From the NCBI RefSeq assembly GCF_015776785.2, contig NZ_LFMD02000002.1:832916-896915 (forward strand): 64,000 nt of DNA, read 5' to 3'. Below, in pieces: positions 51,741-59,981 of the stretch. Numbering within the stretch: position 1 is the first letter of the stretch; each line of letters begins with the position of its first letter. Made by a program: the position numbers and the translations under genes. The notes under the pieces are model-generated. The model saw only the letters and a program-made list of their open reading frames with translations. It was not told the DNA's origin and ran no database searches. Source of the DNA: Kitasatospora sp. SUK 42 (GTDB lineage Bacteria > Actinomycetota > Actinomycetes > Streptomycetales > Streptomycetaceae).

Positions 51741-54200
51741 TCAGGGCGGGGTGCTCGACGACGAGCTCGGCGTGCTGCTCCCGCTGGCCGACCCGCTCGG
51801 CGTCGGGACGGCGGTCGGCGAGGTCGAGGAGGTGGGCGGCTTCGACGACGACGAGGTGCCGGTGCCGCCCCCGGGCTGAGCGCCGCCACCGCCCGTACCG
51901 GAGCTCCCACCCGTGCCCGAGCCTCCGCCCGCACCGCCCTGCGGCGGCTGGCCCGGCTGCTGCACCGGAGGCTGCGGCTGGCCCGGTGCGGGCTGCTGCG
52001 GCTGCTGCGGGGCGTCCGACTCGGTGGCGCCCGGCGAGGCGCTCGGCCGCCTCGACGCCGAGGCGCTCGGCGAGTGCGACGCACCACCGCTCGCCGAGGG
52101 CTCCGGGCTCGCGTCCGTCCCCGTCGGACCGTCCGGCGCGGTGCCGCCCGTCCCGGGGGCCGTAGCGGGGGTGTTGTCGGCGGACGGCACCGGCATCGGC
52201 GCGTCCTGGCCGCCGACCTCGTCCAGCCGCCCCTGCGGATCGTTCCCCTTGTGCTCCCCCGGCCCGGTGAGGCTCATCGCCACCGCCGAGCCGAGCACCC
52301 CGAAGGTCAGCACGGCCGCGGAGGCCACGACCACCCGGCGCCTGCGCCCCGTCCCGGACTTCAGGCCGGCCGGCACCCGGGCGGCGATCTTGCGGATCAC
52401 CGGCCCCCGCGCGGGCGCCACCGCGGCGGGCGCGGCGGGCGGCAGCTGCCGGCCGTCGGCGCGCAGCAGGTCGATCATCCGGCCGGCGGCGGCGACCCCG
52501 CGCTGCTCCCCCGCCTGGGCCCGCAGGGTGAGCGCGGTCTCCAGTTCGGCGATGGCCCGGGACGGCTGCTGGACGCAGATCGCGTACACGCCCGCCTCGT
52601 GGTGGAACCAGGCCTGGTCGACCACCGAGCCGGTCCGCCGGGCCGCCTCCAGGCCCAGTTGCAGGACCCGCTCCCAGGCGCCCCAGCGCAGCGACAGCGC
52701 CAGCGCGGGCGCCGCCGCCCGGGCGAGGCGCACCACGGCCTCGTGCCGCCCGGCGGCGCGGTCGGCGAGCAGCACGCCGACCAGCACCTCGGCCTCGGCG
52801 GCGATCTGCTCCAGCGTCACCGAGCCGTGCCCGACCCACCAGGCGAAGTGCTGGGCGGCGCCGTCGACGCAGCCGCGGGCCGGCCAGTGCGGGGCGAGCA
52901 GTTCGAGCGCCCCGGCGGTGAGCCGGTGGTGCCCGCCGATGGACACCGCCAGCCCGGCGTCGGCGAGTTCGGCCAGCGCGCTCTCGCCCTGGCCGACGTC
53001 GATCAGCGCGGGCAGGTGCGGCGCGGTGGGGCACTCGCCGCCGAGCGCGACAGCCAGCCGCAGCACGGCCTGGGCGGGCTCACTGAGCCCCGCGGCGAGC
53101 CGGACGGCGGGCGAGGCGGTCTCGGCCACCGAGGGCAGCGGTACGGTGCGGCGCAGCGCGTTCTCCCGGACCGCCGGGTCGGGGTCGTGGGCGGGCTCGT
53201 CGACCGCGCCGAAGACGTCCAGCCGGTCCTCCTCGGCGGCGACCAGCGCGTCCACCGAGACGTCCCGCTGGCGCAGCAGCGCGGCGGCCTGGACGAAGCG
53301 CAGCGGCAGTCCCTCGGACTCGAACCAGAGGTCGACCGCCCAGGCCTTCTCGGCCACGTCCAGCGGACGGCCCGCCAGGCGCCCGGCGAGGGCGAGACAG
53401 GCGGCGCGGGAGAGCCCGGCGACCAGGTGGTCCCGCAGCCGGGAGTCGGCGGGCAGCTGCGGGCTGTCGGGGGCGACCGAGATCAGGAAGGCGCAGCCGG
53501 GGGCGGCGGCGAGCAGTTCCTCCAGTTCGGCGCCGGAGGGCTCGGCCTCGTCGATCACCACGACCGCGCCGACCCCGGCGAGGTGGGCGGCCAGCTGGCC
53601 CGGGTCGGGGCGGAAGCCGGGGGCGTGGTGGGTGGCCGCGAAGAGGTCCTGGAGCAGGTCGGCGGCGGTGCGGCGGTGGCCGCGGAGCTGGACGACTCCG
53701 CCGGGGGCGAGGTCGGCCGCGGCCTCGGCGACGGCCGACAGCAGGGTGCTGCGGCCCGAGCCGGCCTGGCCGACCAGGCGTATCGAGCGGCCCTCGGCGA
53801 GCAGGCCGAGCAGTTCGGCGATGTCGGCCTCGCGGTCGAGCAGCGGGAGGTCGGTGGGCCCGGCACCGAGGGCGAGCGGGCCGACCGCCTTGCCGACGCC
53901 GCCGACCGGGCCGCGGGCGGGCTCGCTGCGCCCGATCCGGCGCGGATGGGGCCGCCACTCCGGCGGGCAGGGCCTGGCCTCGGAGCCGTCCGGGGCGCCG
54001 ACGCCGACCAGCAGGCCGCCGGAGACCAGTTCGCCGCCGCGGGTGCGGACGGCTTCCGGCCGGAACTCCCCGGATGGCTGTGCCACGTTCTGCTCCGCAT
54101 CGTGCTCGGCCGCCGGCGCCCCGCGCCGCCCGGCACACGTCTCGGTCGCGGCCGCGGGCGGGCCCGGGGCGGCCGTCATCTGACGGGCAGACTCTTGCAC
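51741..54200 (-). CDS. Membrane-anchored P-loop-like protein with extracellular low-complexity tail
   Basis: The protein has 819 residues. Residues 118-330 look like a STAND/AAA-type nucleotide-binding domain: LLDREADIAEL, then a Walker A-like GQAGSGRST with Arg150 in place of the usual Lys, and VVVIDEAEPSG as Walker B. A helical, TPR-like region follows to about 600. One membrane segment (VVVASAAVLTFGVLG, about 623-640) comes after an Arg cluster, then about 175 residues of Pro/Ser/Gly/Thr. This suggests a cytoplasmic sensor domain and an outside tail. The GTG at 54200 is uncertain; an ATG at 54179 is possible. It lies between nucS and the STAS gene. Confidence 0.8.
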   Translation of the reverse strand: MQESARQMTAAPGPPAAATETCAGRRGAPAAEHDAEQNVAQPSGEFRPEAVRTRGGELVSGGLLVGVGAPDGSEARPCPPEWRPHPRRIGRSEPARGPVGGVGKAVGPLALGAGPTDLPLLDREADIAELLGLLAEGRSIRLVGQAGSGRSTLLSAVAEAAADLAPGGVVQLRGHRRTAADLLQDLFAATHHAPGFRPDPGQLAAHLAGVGAVVVIDEAEPSGAELEELLAAAPGCAFLISVAPDSPQLPADSRLRDHLVAGLSRAACLALAGRLAGRPLDVAEKAWAVDLWFESEGLPLRFVQAAALLRQRDVSVDALVAAEEDRLDVFGAVDEPAHDPDPAVRENALRRTVPLPSVAETASPAVRLAAGLSEPAQAVLRLAVALGGECPTAPHLPALIDVGQGESALAELADAGLAVSIGGHHRLTAGALELLAPHWPARGCVDGAAQHFAWWVGHGSVTLEQIAAEAEVLVGVLLADRAAGRHEAVVRLARAAAPALALSLRWGAWERVLQLGLEAARRTGSVVDQAWFHHEAGVYAICVQQPSRAIAELETALTLRAQAGEQRGVAAAGRMIDLLRADGRQLPPAAPAAVAPARGPVIRKIAARVPAGLKSGTGRRRRVVVASAAVLTFGVLGSAVAMSLTGPGEHKGNDPQGRLDEVGGQDAPMPVPSADNTPATAPGTGGTAPDGPTGTDASPEPSASGGASHSPSASASRRPSASPGATESDAPQQPQQPAPGQPQPPVQQPGQPPQGGAGGGSGTGGSSGTGGGGAQPGGGTGTSSSSKPPTSSTSPTAVPTPSGSASGSSTPSSSSSTPP

Positions 54201-54298
54201 ATCCGGGCCCGCCCTCGCAGGGCGGTCCGGAGCGGGAACGGTGAAGGGCTGGGGCGGTCCGGACGGTCCCTGGTGATGACCCCTGGGTCAGACAGGCC

Positions 54299-54616
54299 TT
54301 AGTGGACGTGTACCTCGGCGACGCCGCCGTCGACGGCCAGGATGCGGTGCAGCTTGGTGGCCACCAGCAGCCGCTGGAGCTGGGCGGGGACGGAGCGCAG
54401 GACGAGCCGGCGGCCGATCCGGCCGGCCCGCCGGTGGGTGCCCATGATCACGCCGAGGCCGGTGGCGTCCCAGAACTCCAGCCGGGCGAGGTCGAGCACG
54501 AGGTCGCCGAGGCCGGCGTCCACGGCCTGGTGCAGCCGGGCCCGCGCGTCGGCGGCGGTGCGCACGTCGAGGCGGCCTTCGATGGCCAGCGCCGTGTGGT
54601 CGCCGGTGATGCGCAT
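54299..54616 (-). CDS. STAS-domain anti-sigma factor antagonist
   Basis: This 105-residue STAS-domain protein resembles SpoIIAA/BldG-type anti-anti-sigma factors. The usual Ser in the D-S-S-G motif is Thr52 here (FWDATGLGVIMG), a residue that partner kinases could phosphorylate. The ATG has AAGGAGGA with 4-nt spacing. It is followed (98 nt) by the P-loop-like gene. No anti-sigma kinase is adjacent, so the partner must be elsewhere. It is not the bldG locus, as far as the neighbours show. Confidence 0.9.
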   Translation of the reverse strand: MRITGDHTALAIEGRLDVRTAADARARLHQAVDAGLGDLVLDLARLEFWDATGLGVIMGTHRRAGRIGRRLVLRSVPAQLQRLLVATKLHRILAVDGGVAEVHVH

Positions 54617-54999
54617 GCTCTCCTCCTTCGCCTGGGTGGCCTGGTGTCGGGGTGCTCCGCCCCGGCCGCACGGGGCTCGGGAGCGGGGTGGGCCCGGAAA
54701 CGGGTGGGTCGACCGGGCGGACCGCCTGGACGGTTCGGCGCGCACCCGGCCCCGGTCGGAATGCCGGGTTCCCTCATCTGACGGTGGAGCAGCGCCACAG
54801 GTTGCTGGTTTCCGGCCAGATCTGAAGCAACTTCACTCGTCCGATGGAATATACGCAGGAACTCTCCACACCTACGCTCGATTCCCGCCCAAATCACCCG
54901 TCTGCGGCACCCTGCGTGAGGAAACTCACCCGCCCCGGGCGGAGCGGGCCGTACGGTGCTCCGATCGCACGGCCCACCTGGTCGTTCAGCCCCGTCGGC
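54617..54999. other. Region between STAS and 3-hydroxybutyryl-CoA dehydrogenase genes
   Basis: This 383-base gap holds no gene. A TATATT hexamer lies at 54853-54848 on the minus strand in a locally AT-richer stretch and might belong to a STAS promoter, with a leader of about 230 nt. The right end lies downstream of the dehydrogenase stop and should contain its terminator; no strong hairpin is seen. Confidence 0.35.
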
Positions 55000-55869
55000 T
55001 CACTTGCCCTCGTACGGGTAGAAGCCCCGTCCGCTCTTGCGGCCCAGGTCACCGGCGGTGACCATGCGGGCCATGATCTCCGGGGCGGCGAACTTCTCGT
55101 CCTGGGTCTCGGTGTAGATGTTGCGGGCGGCGTGCAGCAGGATGTCCACGCCGGTCAGGTCGGCGGTCTGCAGCGGGCCCATGGCGTGGCCGAAACCGAG
55201 CCGGCAGGCGGTGTCGATGTCCTCGGCGGTGGCCACGCCCGACTCGTACAGCTTGGCGGCCTCGACCACCAGCGCGGTGATCAGGCGGGTGGTGATGAAG
55301 CCGGCCACGTCGCGGTTGACCACCACGACCTCCTTGCCGACGCCCTCGGCGTAGGCGCGGGCGGTGGCGAGCGTCTCGTCGCTGGTCTTGTAGCCGCGGA
55401 CCAGCTCGACCAGCTTCATCATCGGCACCGGCGAGAAGAAGTGCACGCCGACGACCGACTCCGGCCGCCGGGTGGCGGCGGCGATGCGGGTGATCGGGAT
55501 GGCGGAGGTGTTGGAGGCGAGCACGGCGCCGTCCTTGGCGAGCTTGTCCAGCTCGCGGAAGACGCCCTCCTTGACGTCCAGCTGCTCGAACACGGCCTCG
55601 ACCACGATGTCGGCCTCGGCGACGGCGCCCAGGTCGGTGGTGGTGGTGATCCGGCCCAGCGCGGCCTCGGCGTCCTCGGCGCTCAGCCTGCCCTTGGCGA
55701 CGAACTTGTCGTACGAGGCGCGGATGCCCGCGAGGCCGCGCTGCAGCGCCTCCTCGGTGACGTCCCGCAGCACGACCGGGTGGCCGGCCTGCGCGGACAC
55801 CTGGGCGATGCCGGCGCCCATCAGGCCGGCACCGATCACGGCGATCTGCTTGCTGGACGCATTGCTCAT
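55000..55869 (-). CDS. 3-hydroxybutyryl-CoA dehydrogenase
   Basis: This 289-residue NAD(P)-dependent enzyme interconverts acetoacetyl-CoA and 3-hydroxybutyryl-CoA. The Rossmann motif is GAGLMGAG (13-20); the active-site residues are Ser119-Asn120 (ASNTSAI) and His143 (GVHFFSPVPMMKL), followed by RDVAGFITTRL. Its length matches short monofunctional Hbd proteins. The ATG at 55869 has GGGAGA with 7-nt spacing; the frame to 56019 is an extension without a site. It could act with the thiolase at 36.8 kb. Confidence 0.95.
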   Translation of the reverse strand: MSNASSKQIAVIGAGLMGAGIAQVSAQAGHPVVLRDVTEEALQRGLAGIRASYDKFVAKGRLSAEDAEAALGRITTTTDLGAVAEADIVVEAVFEQLDVKEGVFRELDKLAKDGAVLASNTSAIPITRIAAATRRPESVVGVHFFSPVPMMKLVELVRGYKTSDETLATARAYAEGVGKEVVVVNRDVAGFITTRLITALVVEAAKLYESGVATAEDIDTACRLGFGHAMGPLQTADLTGVDILLHAARNIYTETQDEKFAAPEIMARMVTAGDLGRKSGRGFYPYEGK

Positions 55870-56048
55870 GGCTGGGTCTCCCGATGCCGTCGCCGCCCCG
55901 CGGGCGGGCCCTGAAGGCGGCTCAGGGCAGGGATCACCGCCAAGGAGCCGCATCGCTCGTTTTCGGGACTCTAGTGCGCGAATCGCCTGGGCAATAGCAA
56001 TCGGGAGTGTGATCTGCAACCGACCTGGTCAGTCGCTCAACCCGCTGA

Positions 56049-56699
56049 TCAGATACTCAGACCGAGGTCCTGGGCCAGGATCGCGGCCTGCACCCGGCTG
56101 CGCAGCCGCAGCTTCGCCAGGATCCGGCTGACATGCGTCTTGGTGGTCGCCTCCGCCATCTCCAGCCGGGCCGCGATCTCCCCGTTGGACAGCCCGGCGC
56201 CCAGGCACGCCAGCACCTCCCGCTCACGGGCGGTCAGCGCGCCCACCGCGTCCCTGGCCTCCGGGCCGACCCGCCTCTCCGGGCGGGCGAAGGCGCCGAT
56301 CAGCCGCCTGGTCACCGAGGGCGCCAGCATGCCGTCCCCGCGCGCCACCGTGCGGATGCCCTCGACGAGGGTGTCCGCCTCCAGGTCCTTGAGCAGGAAC
56401 CCGGCCGCCCCGGCCCGCAGCGCGCCGTAGACGTACTCGTCCAGGTCGAAGGTGGTCAGCACCAGGACCTGGGAGGCCCCGGCGGCGACCACCTGACGGG
56501 TCGCCGAGACGCCGTCCAGCCGGGGCATCTGCACGTCCATCAGCACCACGTCGGGCCGCAGCTCCAGCGCCAGCCGGACGGCCTCCTCGCCGTCGGCGGC
56601 CTGCCCGACCACCTCGAACTCGGGCTCGGCCCGCAGGATCATCACCAGCGCGGCCCGTACCGCCGCCTGGTCCTCGGCCACCAGCACCCGGATCGTCAT
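56049..56699 (-). CDS. NarL/LuxR-type response regulator
   Basis: This 216-residue protein has a receiver domain (acidic Glu9/Asp10, phospho-acceptor Asp55 in VVLMDVQMPR, Lys in LLKDLEADTL) and a C-terminal LuxR helix-turn-helix (LTAREREVLACLGAGLSNGEIAARL in outline). The ATG has GAGGGA upstream and overlaps the kinase stop as ATGA, so the two are translated together. Its target is not evident. Confidence 0.94.
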   Translation of the reverse strand: MTIRVLVAEDQAAVRAALVMILRAEPEFEVVGQAADGEEAVRLALELRPDVVLMDVQMPRLDGVSATRQVVAAGASQVLVLTTFDLDEYVYGALRAGAAGFLLKDLEADTLVEGIRTVARGDGMLAPSVTRRLIGAFARPERRVGPEARDAVGALTAREREVLACLGAGLSNGEIAARLEMAEATTKTHVSRILAKLRLRSRVQAAILAQDLGLSI

Positions 56700-57898
56700 G
56701 CCCGTCCCTCGTTCTCCCGACCGCGCGGCAGCACCGCGCGCACCCGCCAACAACCGTCCCGCGGCCCGGCCTCGAAGCTGCCGCCGAGCAGCCCGGCCCG
56801 CTCCGCCATGCCCACCAGCCCGGCCCGGGCGCCGGGCAGTTCGCGGCCCGGCTCGCCCCGGTACGGGCTGTCGACGGCGATCCGCAGCTCCTCGGACCCG
56901 AACTCCAGCCGCAGGCTGACCAGTCCGGGCCCGGCGTGCTTGAGCGCGTTGGTCAGCGACTCCTGGACGATCCGGTAGGCGGCCAGCCCGACCGGCACCG
57001 GGACGTCCCCGTGGTCGCCCCGCTCGCTCAGCTCGAAGTCCAGCCCGACGTCCTGCCCGGCCGCCCGGGCCTTGGCCAGCAGCGCGTCCACCGCGGCCAG
57101 GTCGGGCGCCGCGTACGACTCGTCGGCCTCTCCCCCGCCGCTGTCCCGCAGCAGTCCGATCATGCGACGCATTTCGGCCAAACCCTGGACGCTGTTCTCC
57201 CGGATCACCGCCAGCACCTCGACCAGCGGATCGTCCTCGGCCATCCGGCGCCGCCGGGCGACGGACTGCGCTCCGGTGGCGTGGATCGCGATCGCCGACA
57301 GGTGGTTGGCCACGACGTCGTGCAACTCCCGTGCCATCCTGGACCGTTCGGCGACGACCGCCTCGCGCCGGTCCATCTCCGAGAGCAGCGCGGTCTGTTC
57401 GGCCCGCAGCCGCTCGCTCTCCGCCTCCTGCCGGTGCCTGCGCACCAGGTCACCGGTCCACACGGGTGCCAGGAACACCAGCGAACTCACCACCACGATC
57501 AGCAGCCCCGCCGGGATGCCGCCCGCGAACCAGGCCAGGCTGGAGAGCACCAGCACGGTCGAGCCGCCGGTCAGGTGCATCACCCGCGACATCCGGCGGG
57601 TGCCGTAGAGCACCGCCGCGTACAGCAGATCGGTGTACATGATCATCGTCGCGAGCAGGCTGCCTGAGAACAGGCTCCCCGCGAAGGCCAGCCCGCCGAC
57701 CGTCACCGCCAGCACCGGCCTGGTCCGCCGGACCAGCTCCAGACCCGCCATCACCAGCAGCGGCAGCACCACCGACCAGAGCGGCAGCCGGTCGGCGCCG
57801 TCGTACACCTTGAAGGCGATCAGCACCGCACCGCCGAGCAGCCCCGACAGGGCGATCAGCCGGTCCAGCGCACGCGGGGACATGGACGGTACGAGCAC
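56696..57898 (-). CDS. Sensor histidine kinase (DesK/NarL type)
   Basis: This 400-residue membrane sensor has about five hydrophobic segments in residues 10-147, with little extracellular loop. A coiled linker follows, then HisKA_3 with His193 (MARELHDVVANHLS) and an ATPase domain with the N-box NALKHAG. The start is GTG 57898 or ATG 57883; neither has a clear AGGAGG. It forms an operon with the response regulator through ATGA. The signal is unknown; the compact sensor suggests membrane or intramembrane sensing. Confidence 0.92.
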   Translation of the reverse strand: MLVPSMSPRALDRLIALSGLLGGAVLIAFKVYDGADRLPLWSVVLPLLVMAGLELVRRTRPVLAVTVGGLAFAGSLFSGSLLATMIMYTDLLYAAVLYGTRRMSRVMHLTGGSTVLVLSSLAWFAGGIPAGLLIVVVSSLVFLAPVWTGDLVRRHRQEAESERLRAEQTALLSEMDRREAVVAERSRMARELHDVVANHLSAIAIHATGAQSVARRRRMAEDDPLVEVLAVIRENSVQGLAEMRRMIGLLRDSGGGEADESYAAPDLAAVDALLAKARAAGQDVGLDFELSERGDHGDVPVPVGLAAYRIVQESLTNALKHAGPGLVSLRLEFGSEELRIAVDSPYRGEPGRELPGARAGLVGMAERAGLLGGSFEAGPRDGCWRVRAVLPRGRENEGRA

Positions 57899-58054
57899 AC
57901 CCCCATCTCACCACCCCCGGCCCACCGGCCCCCTCCCGTCCGCGGAGGAGCCCGCTACATCGAAAGATGCAGACCGGGACGGCACCCCGCGACGACGACA
58001 GGCCCGCGCCCTCGCACGAGGCTGGAAGCACCGCCGACCGTCCGGGAGCAGAAC

Positions 58055-58645
58055 GTGATCGTCACCCTCATCGTCGCGGCCGAGATCTCCTTCTGGATCC
58101 TGATCGGCCTCGGACTCGCCACCCGCTACCTGCTGCGATGGCGCCGCACCAGCACCGCGCTGCTGGTCGGCCTGCCGGTGGTGGACCTCACCCTGTACGC
58201 GCTCACTGTCCTCGACCTGCGCGGCGGCGCCACCGCGAGCTGGACGCACGCCCTGGCCGCGAGCTACGCGGGCTTCTCGATCGGGTACGGCCCCTCGCTG
58301 GTCCGCTGGGCCGACCGGCACTTCCTGCACCGCTTCGCCGGCGGCCCCAAGCCGCTGCCCTCACCCAAGTACGGCCCGGAGCGCACCAGGTACGAGTGGC
58401 AGGTGGCCGGCCGCACCGCCGTCTCGGCCGCGGTCACCCTGGGCCTGATCACCCTGCTCGTCCCGCTCTCCGCCGGCTCCGCCCACTTCGGCACCTTCAC
58501 CCAGTGGTACATCAAGCTCGGTGCCGCCGCCGTGATCAACCTGATCGTGGCCGGCTGCTACTCGATCTGGCCCAAGCAGCCGCCGGCCGGCGTCGCGGTC
58601 GAGGACGGCCGGGTCGTCGGGAAGACCCCGGCCGAGAGGGCCTAG
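58055..58645 (+). CDS. Membrane protein of unknown function
   Basis: This 196-residue protein has four or five hydrophobic segments (VTLIVAAEISFWILIGLGLA, LLVGLPVVDLTLYALTVL, SAAVTLGLITLLVPLSA, LGAAAVINLIVAGCYSIW) and a short charged tail. I do not recognise a family. The GTG start has GGGAGC upstream. Its stop codon overlaps that of the convergent adenosyltransferase within CTAG at 58642-58645. It is divergent from the sensor kinase. Confidence 0.8.
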   Translation: MIVTLIVAAEISFWILIGLGLATRYLLRWRRTSTALLVGLPVVDLTLYALTVLDLRGGATASWTHALAASYAGFSIGYGPSLVRWADRHFLHRFAGGPKPLPSPKYGPERTRYEWQVAGRTAVSAAVTLGLITLLVPLSAGSAHFGTFTQWYIKLGAAAVINLIVAGCYSIWPKQPPAGVAVEDGRVVGKTPAERA

Positions 58646-59214
58646 CGGTTCTCCCCCGGCACCCAGAGCACGTCGCCGCGCTCCTTGTTGGCCACCCGGG
58701 CCAGGATGAACAGCAGGTCGGAGAGCCGGTTGAGGTACTTCGCGGTCAGCGGGTTGACCGAGTCCCCGTACTCCGCGATCGCCGCCCAGGTGGAGCGCTC
58801 GGCCCGCCGCACCACCGTGCAGGCCAGGTGCAGGTGGGCCGCGCCGGGCGTGCCGCCGGGCAGGATGAAGCTGCGAAGCTTCTCCACCTGCGCCAGGTAG
58901 TGGTCGCAGTCCCCCTCCAGCCGGTCGATGTAGGACTGGAGCACCCGCAGCGGCGGGTACTTGGGGTCCTCGACCACCGGGGTGGACAGGTCGGCGCCGA
59001 CGTCGAACAGGTCGTTCTGCACCCGGGTGAGCACCGCCGCCACGTCCTCGGGCAGCGCGCCGACCGCCAGGGCCACCCCGATCGCCGCGTTCGCCTCGTT
59101 GGCGTCGGCGTACGCCATCAACCGCGGGTCGGTCTTGCTGGTCCGGCTCATGTCACCGAGCGCGGTGGTGCCGTCGTCCCCGGTGCGGGTGTAGATGCGC
59201 GTCAGATTGACCAT
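58642..59214 (-). CDS. Cob(I)yrinic acid a,c-diamide adenosyltransferase (PduO type)
   Basis: This enzyme adenosylates cob(I)alamin, making the adenosylcobalamin cofactor used by IcmA and methylmalonyl-CoA mutase. The protein has 190 residues with the PduO signature YTRTGDDGTTALGD at the N-terminus and VVRRAERS in the C-terminal half. There is no Shine-Dalgarno. TAGGCT lies 6 nt upstream of the ATG with TTAACG 18 nt farther, a good leaderless promoter. It overlaps the convergent membrane-protein gene by four bases. Confidence 0.94.
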   Translation of the reverse strand: MVNLTRIYTRTGDDGTTALGDMSRTSKTDPRLMAYADANEANAAIGVALAVGALPEDVAAVLTRVQNDLFDVGADLSTPVVEDPKYPPLRVLQSYIDRLEGDCDHYLAQVEKLRSFILPGGTPGAAHLHLACTVVRRAERSTWAAIAEYGDSVNPLTAKYLNRLSDLLFILARVANKERGDVLWVPGENR

Positions 59215-59250
59215 GCGGCCAGCCTAGCCGTGGACGTTAGGCCGCGTTAA
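59215..59250 (-). promoter_or_regulatory. Leaderless promoter of the adenosyltransferase gene
   Basis: On the minus strand TTAACG (59250-59245), an 18-nt spacer and TAGGCT (59226-59221) end 6 nt before the ATG at 59214. This is the best-formed promoter seen in the window. Confidence 0.6.
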
Positions 59251-59284
59251 CCCCGGGCGACGTCGGCCCTACGCGACGTTGCCC

Positions 59285-59317
59285 CTCCCCCAGCCTCCGG
59301 CCGGGGGTGCCCCCGTC
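59285..59317. repeat. Palindromic intergenic element
   Basis: The sequence around CCCCCAGCCTCCGG and CCGGGGGTGCCCCC resembles a short palindromic element that recurs between streptomycete genes (from memory). It lies between two near-copies of the DUF2550 gene end (59269-59286 and 59333-59350). Confidence 0.5.
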
Positions 59318-59332
59318 CCGAGAGTCTCGTCG

Positions 59333-59833
59333 CTACGCGACATTGACCCTCTGCCCGGGCGGGGCCGCCTCCAGCCAGGCGAGGAAGCCGGTGAGCGCGT
59401 CCTCGCTCATCGCCAGCTCCAGCGGCGCCCCGTTGTGCAGGCAGCGCAGCACCACCGAGCCGGACAGCAGCGCCAACTCCTCCTGGCCCTCCGGGTAGCG
59501 CCGGCCCAGCACCTCGATCTCCCGGCGGGGCAGCACCCGGCGCGGCCGCGGGGCGTACGAGAAGACCCGGAACCACTCGATCGAGTCGCCGCTGTACCTG
59601 CCGATACCAAAAACCCACCCCTTGCCGTCGGTCGGGGGGACCGGGGCTGAGGTGGGTTTGCCGTTCTCGTCGAGGTCGGGCTGCGTCGAGGCGTCGGCGG
59701 GCATTTTGAGCCGGTAGCTGCAGTCGAACGTGCCGCCGACCCGCTGGATCAGGCGGCGGCGCACCGCGAAGGCCATCAGGCCGATCACTCCCAGCGCCAC
59801 GACCGCCGCACACACCACAAGCGCGAGGACCAT
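59333..59833 (-). CDS. DUF2550 family membrane protein
   Basis: This 166-residue protein has one N-terminal membrane segment (VLALVVCAAVVALGVIGLMAFA) followed by RRRLIQRVGGTFDCSYRLK and a beta-rich cytoplasmic domain with WVFGIGRYSGDSIEWFRVFSY, which matches DUF2550. I prefer the ATG at 59833 (GAGGAGG with about 9-nt spacing) over the GTG at 59839. It is conserved just downstream of the ATP synthase genes in actinobacteria, which suggests a link to the membrane but not a known role. Confidence 0.9.
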   Translation of the reverse strand: MVLALVVCAAVVALGVIGLMAFAVRRRLIQRVGGTFDCSYRLKMPADASTQPDLDENGKPTSAPVPPTDGKGWVFGIGRYSGDSIEWFRVFSYAPRPRRVLPRREIEVLGRRYPEGQEELALLSGSVVLRCLHNGAPLELAMSEDALTGFLAWLEAAPPGQRVNVA

Positions 59834-59908
59834 GCTCACCTACCTCCTCGCTACCCGCGTTCCCCGTTACGGTCTTATCAGGCGACCGCGCTGACCTACC
59901 AACTACGA

Positions 59909-59973
59909 CGACAGTCCCGGGGTCACGCTCACGCGTCCCCGGGACCGTCGGTCGACCCCGCTAAGCCGGGGTC
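59909..59973 (-). terminator. Double hairpin downstream of atpC
   Basis: A stem with arms at 59909-59922 and 59937-59950 (one mismatch) is followed by GACCCCG/CGGGGTC (59954-59973). They lie just beyond the atpC stop and probably end the ATP synthase operon transcript. Confidence 0.65.
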
Positions 59974-59981
59974 CGGCGCAC

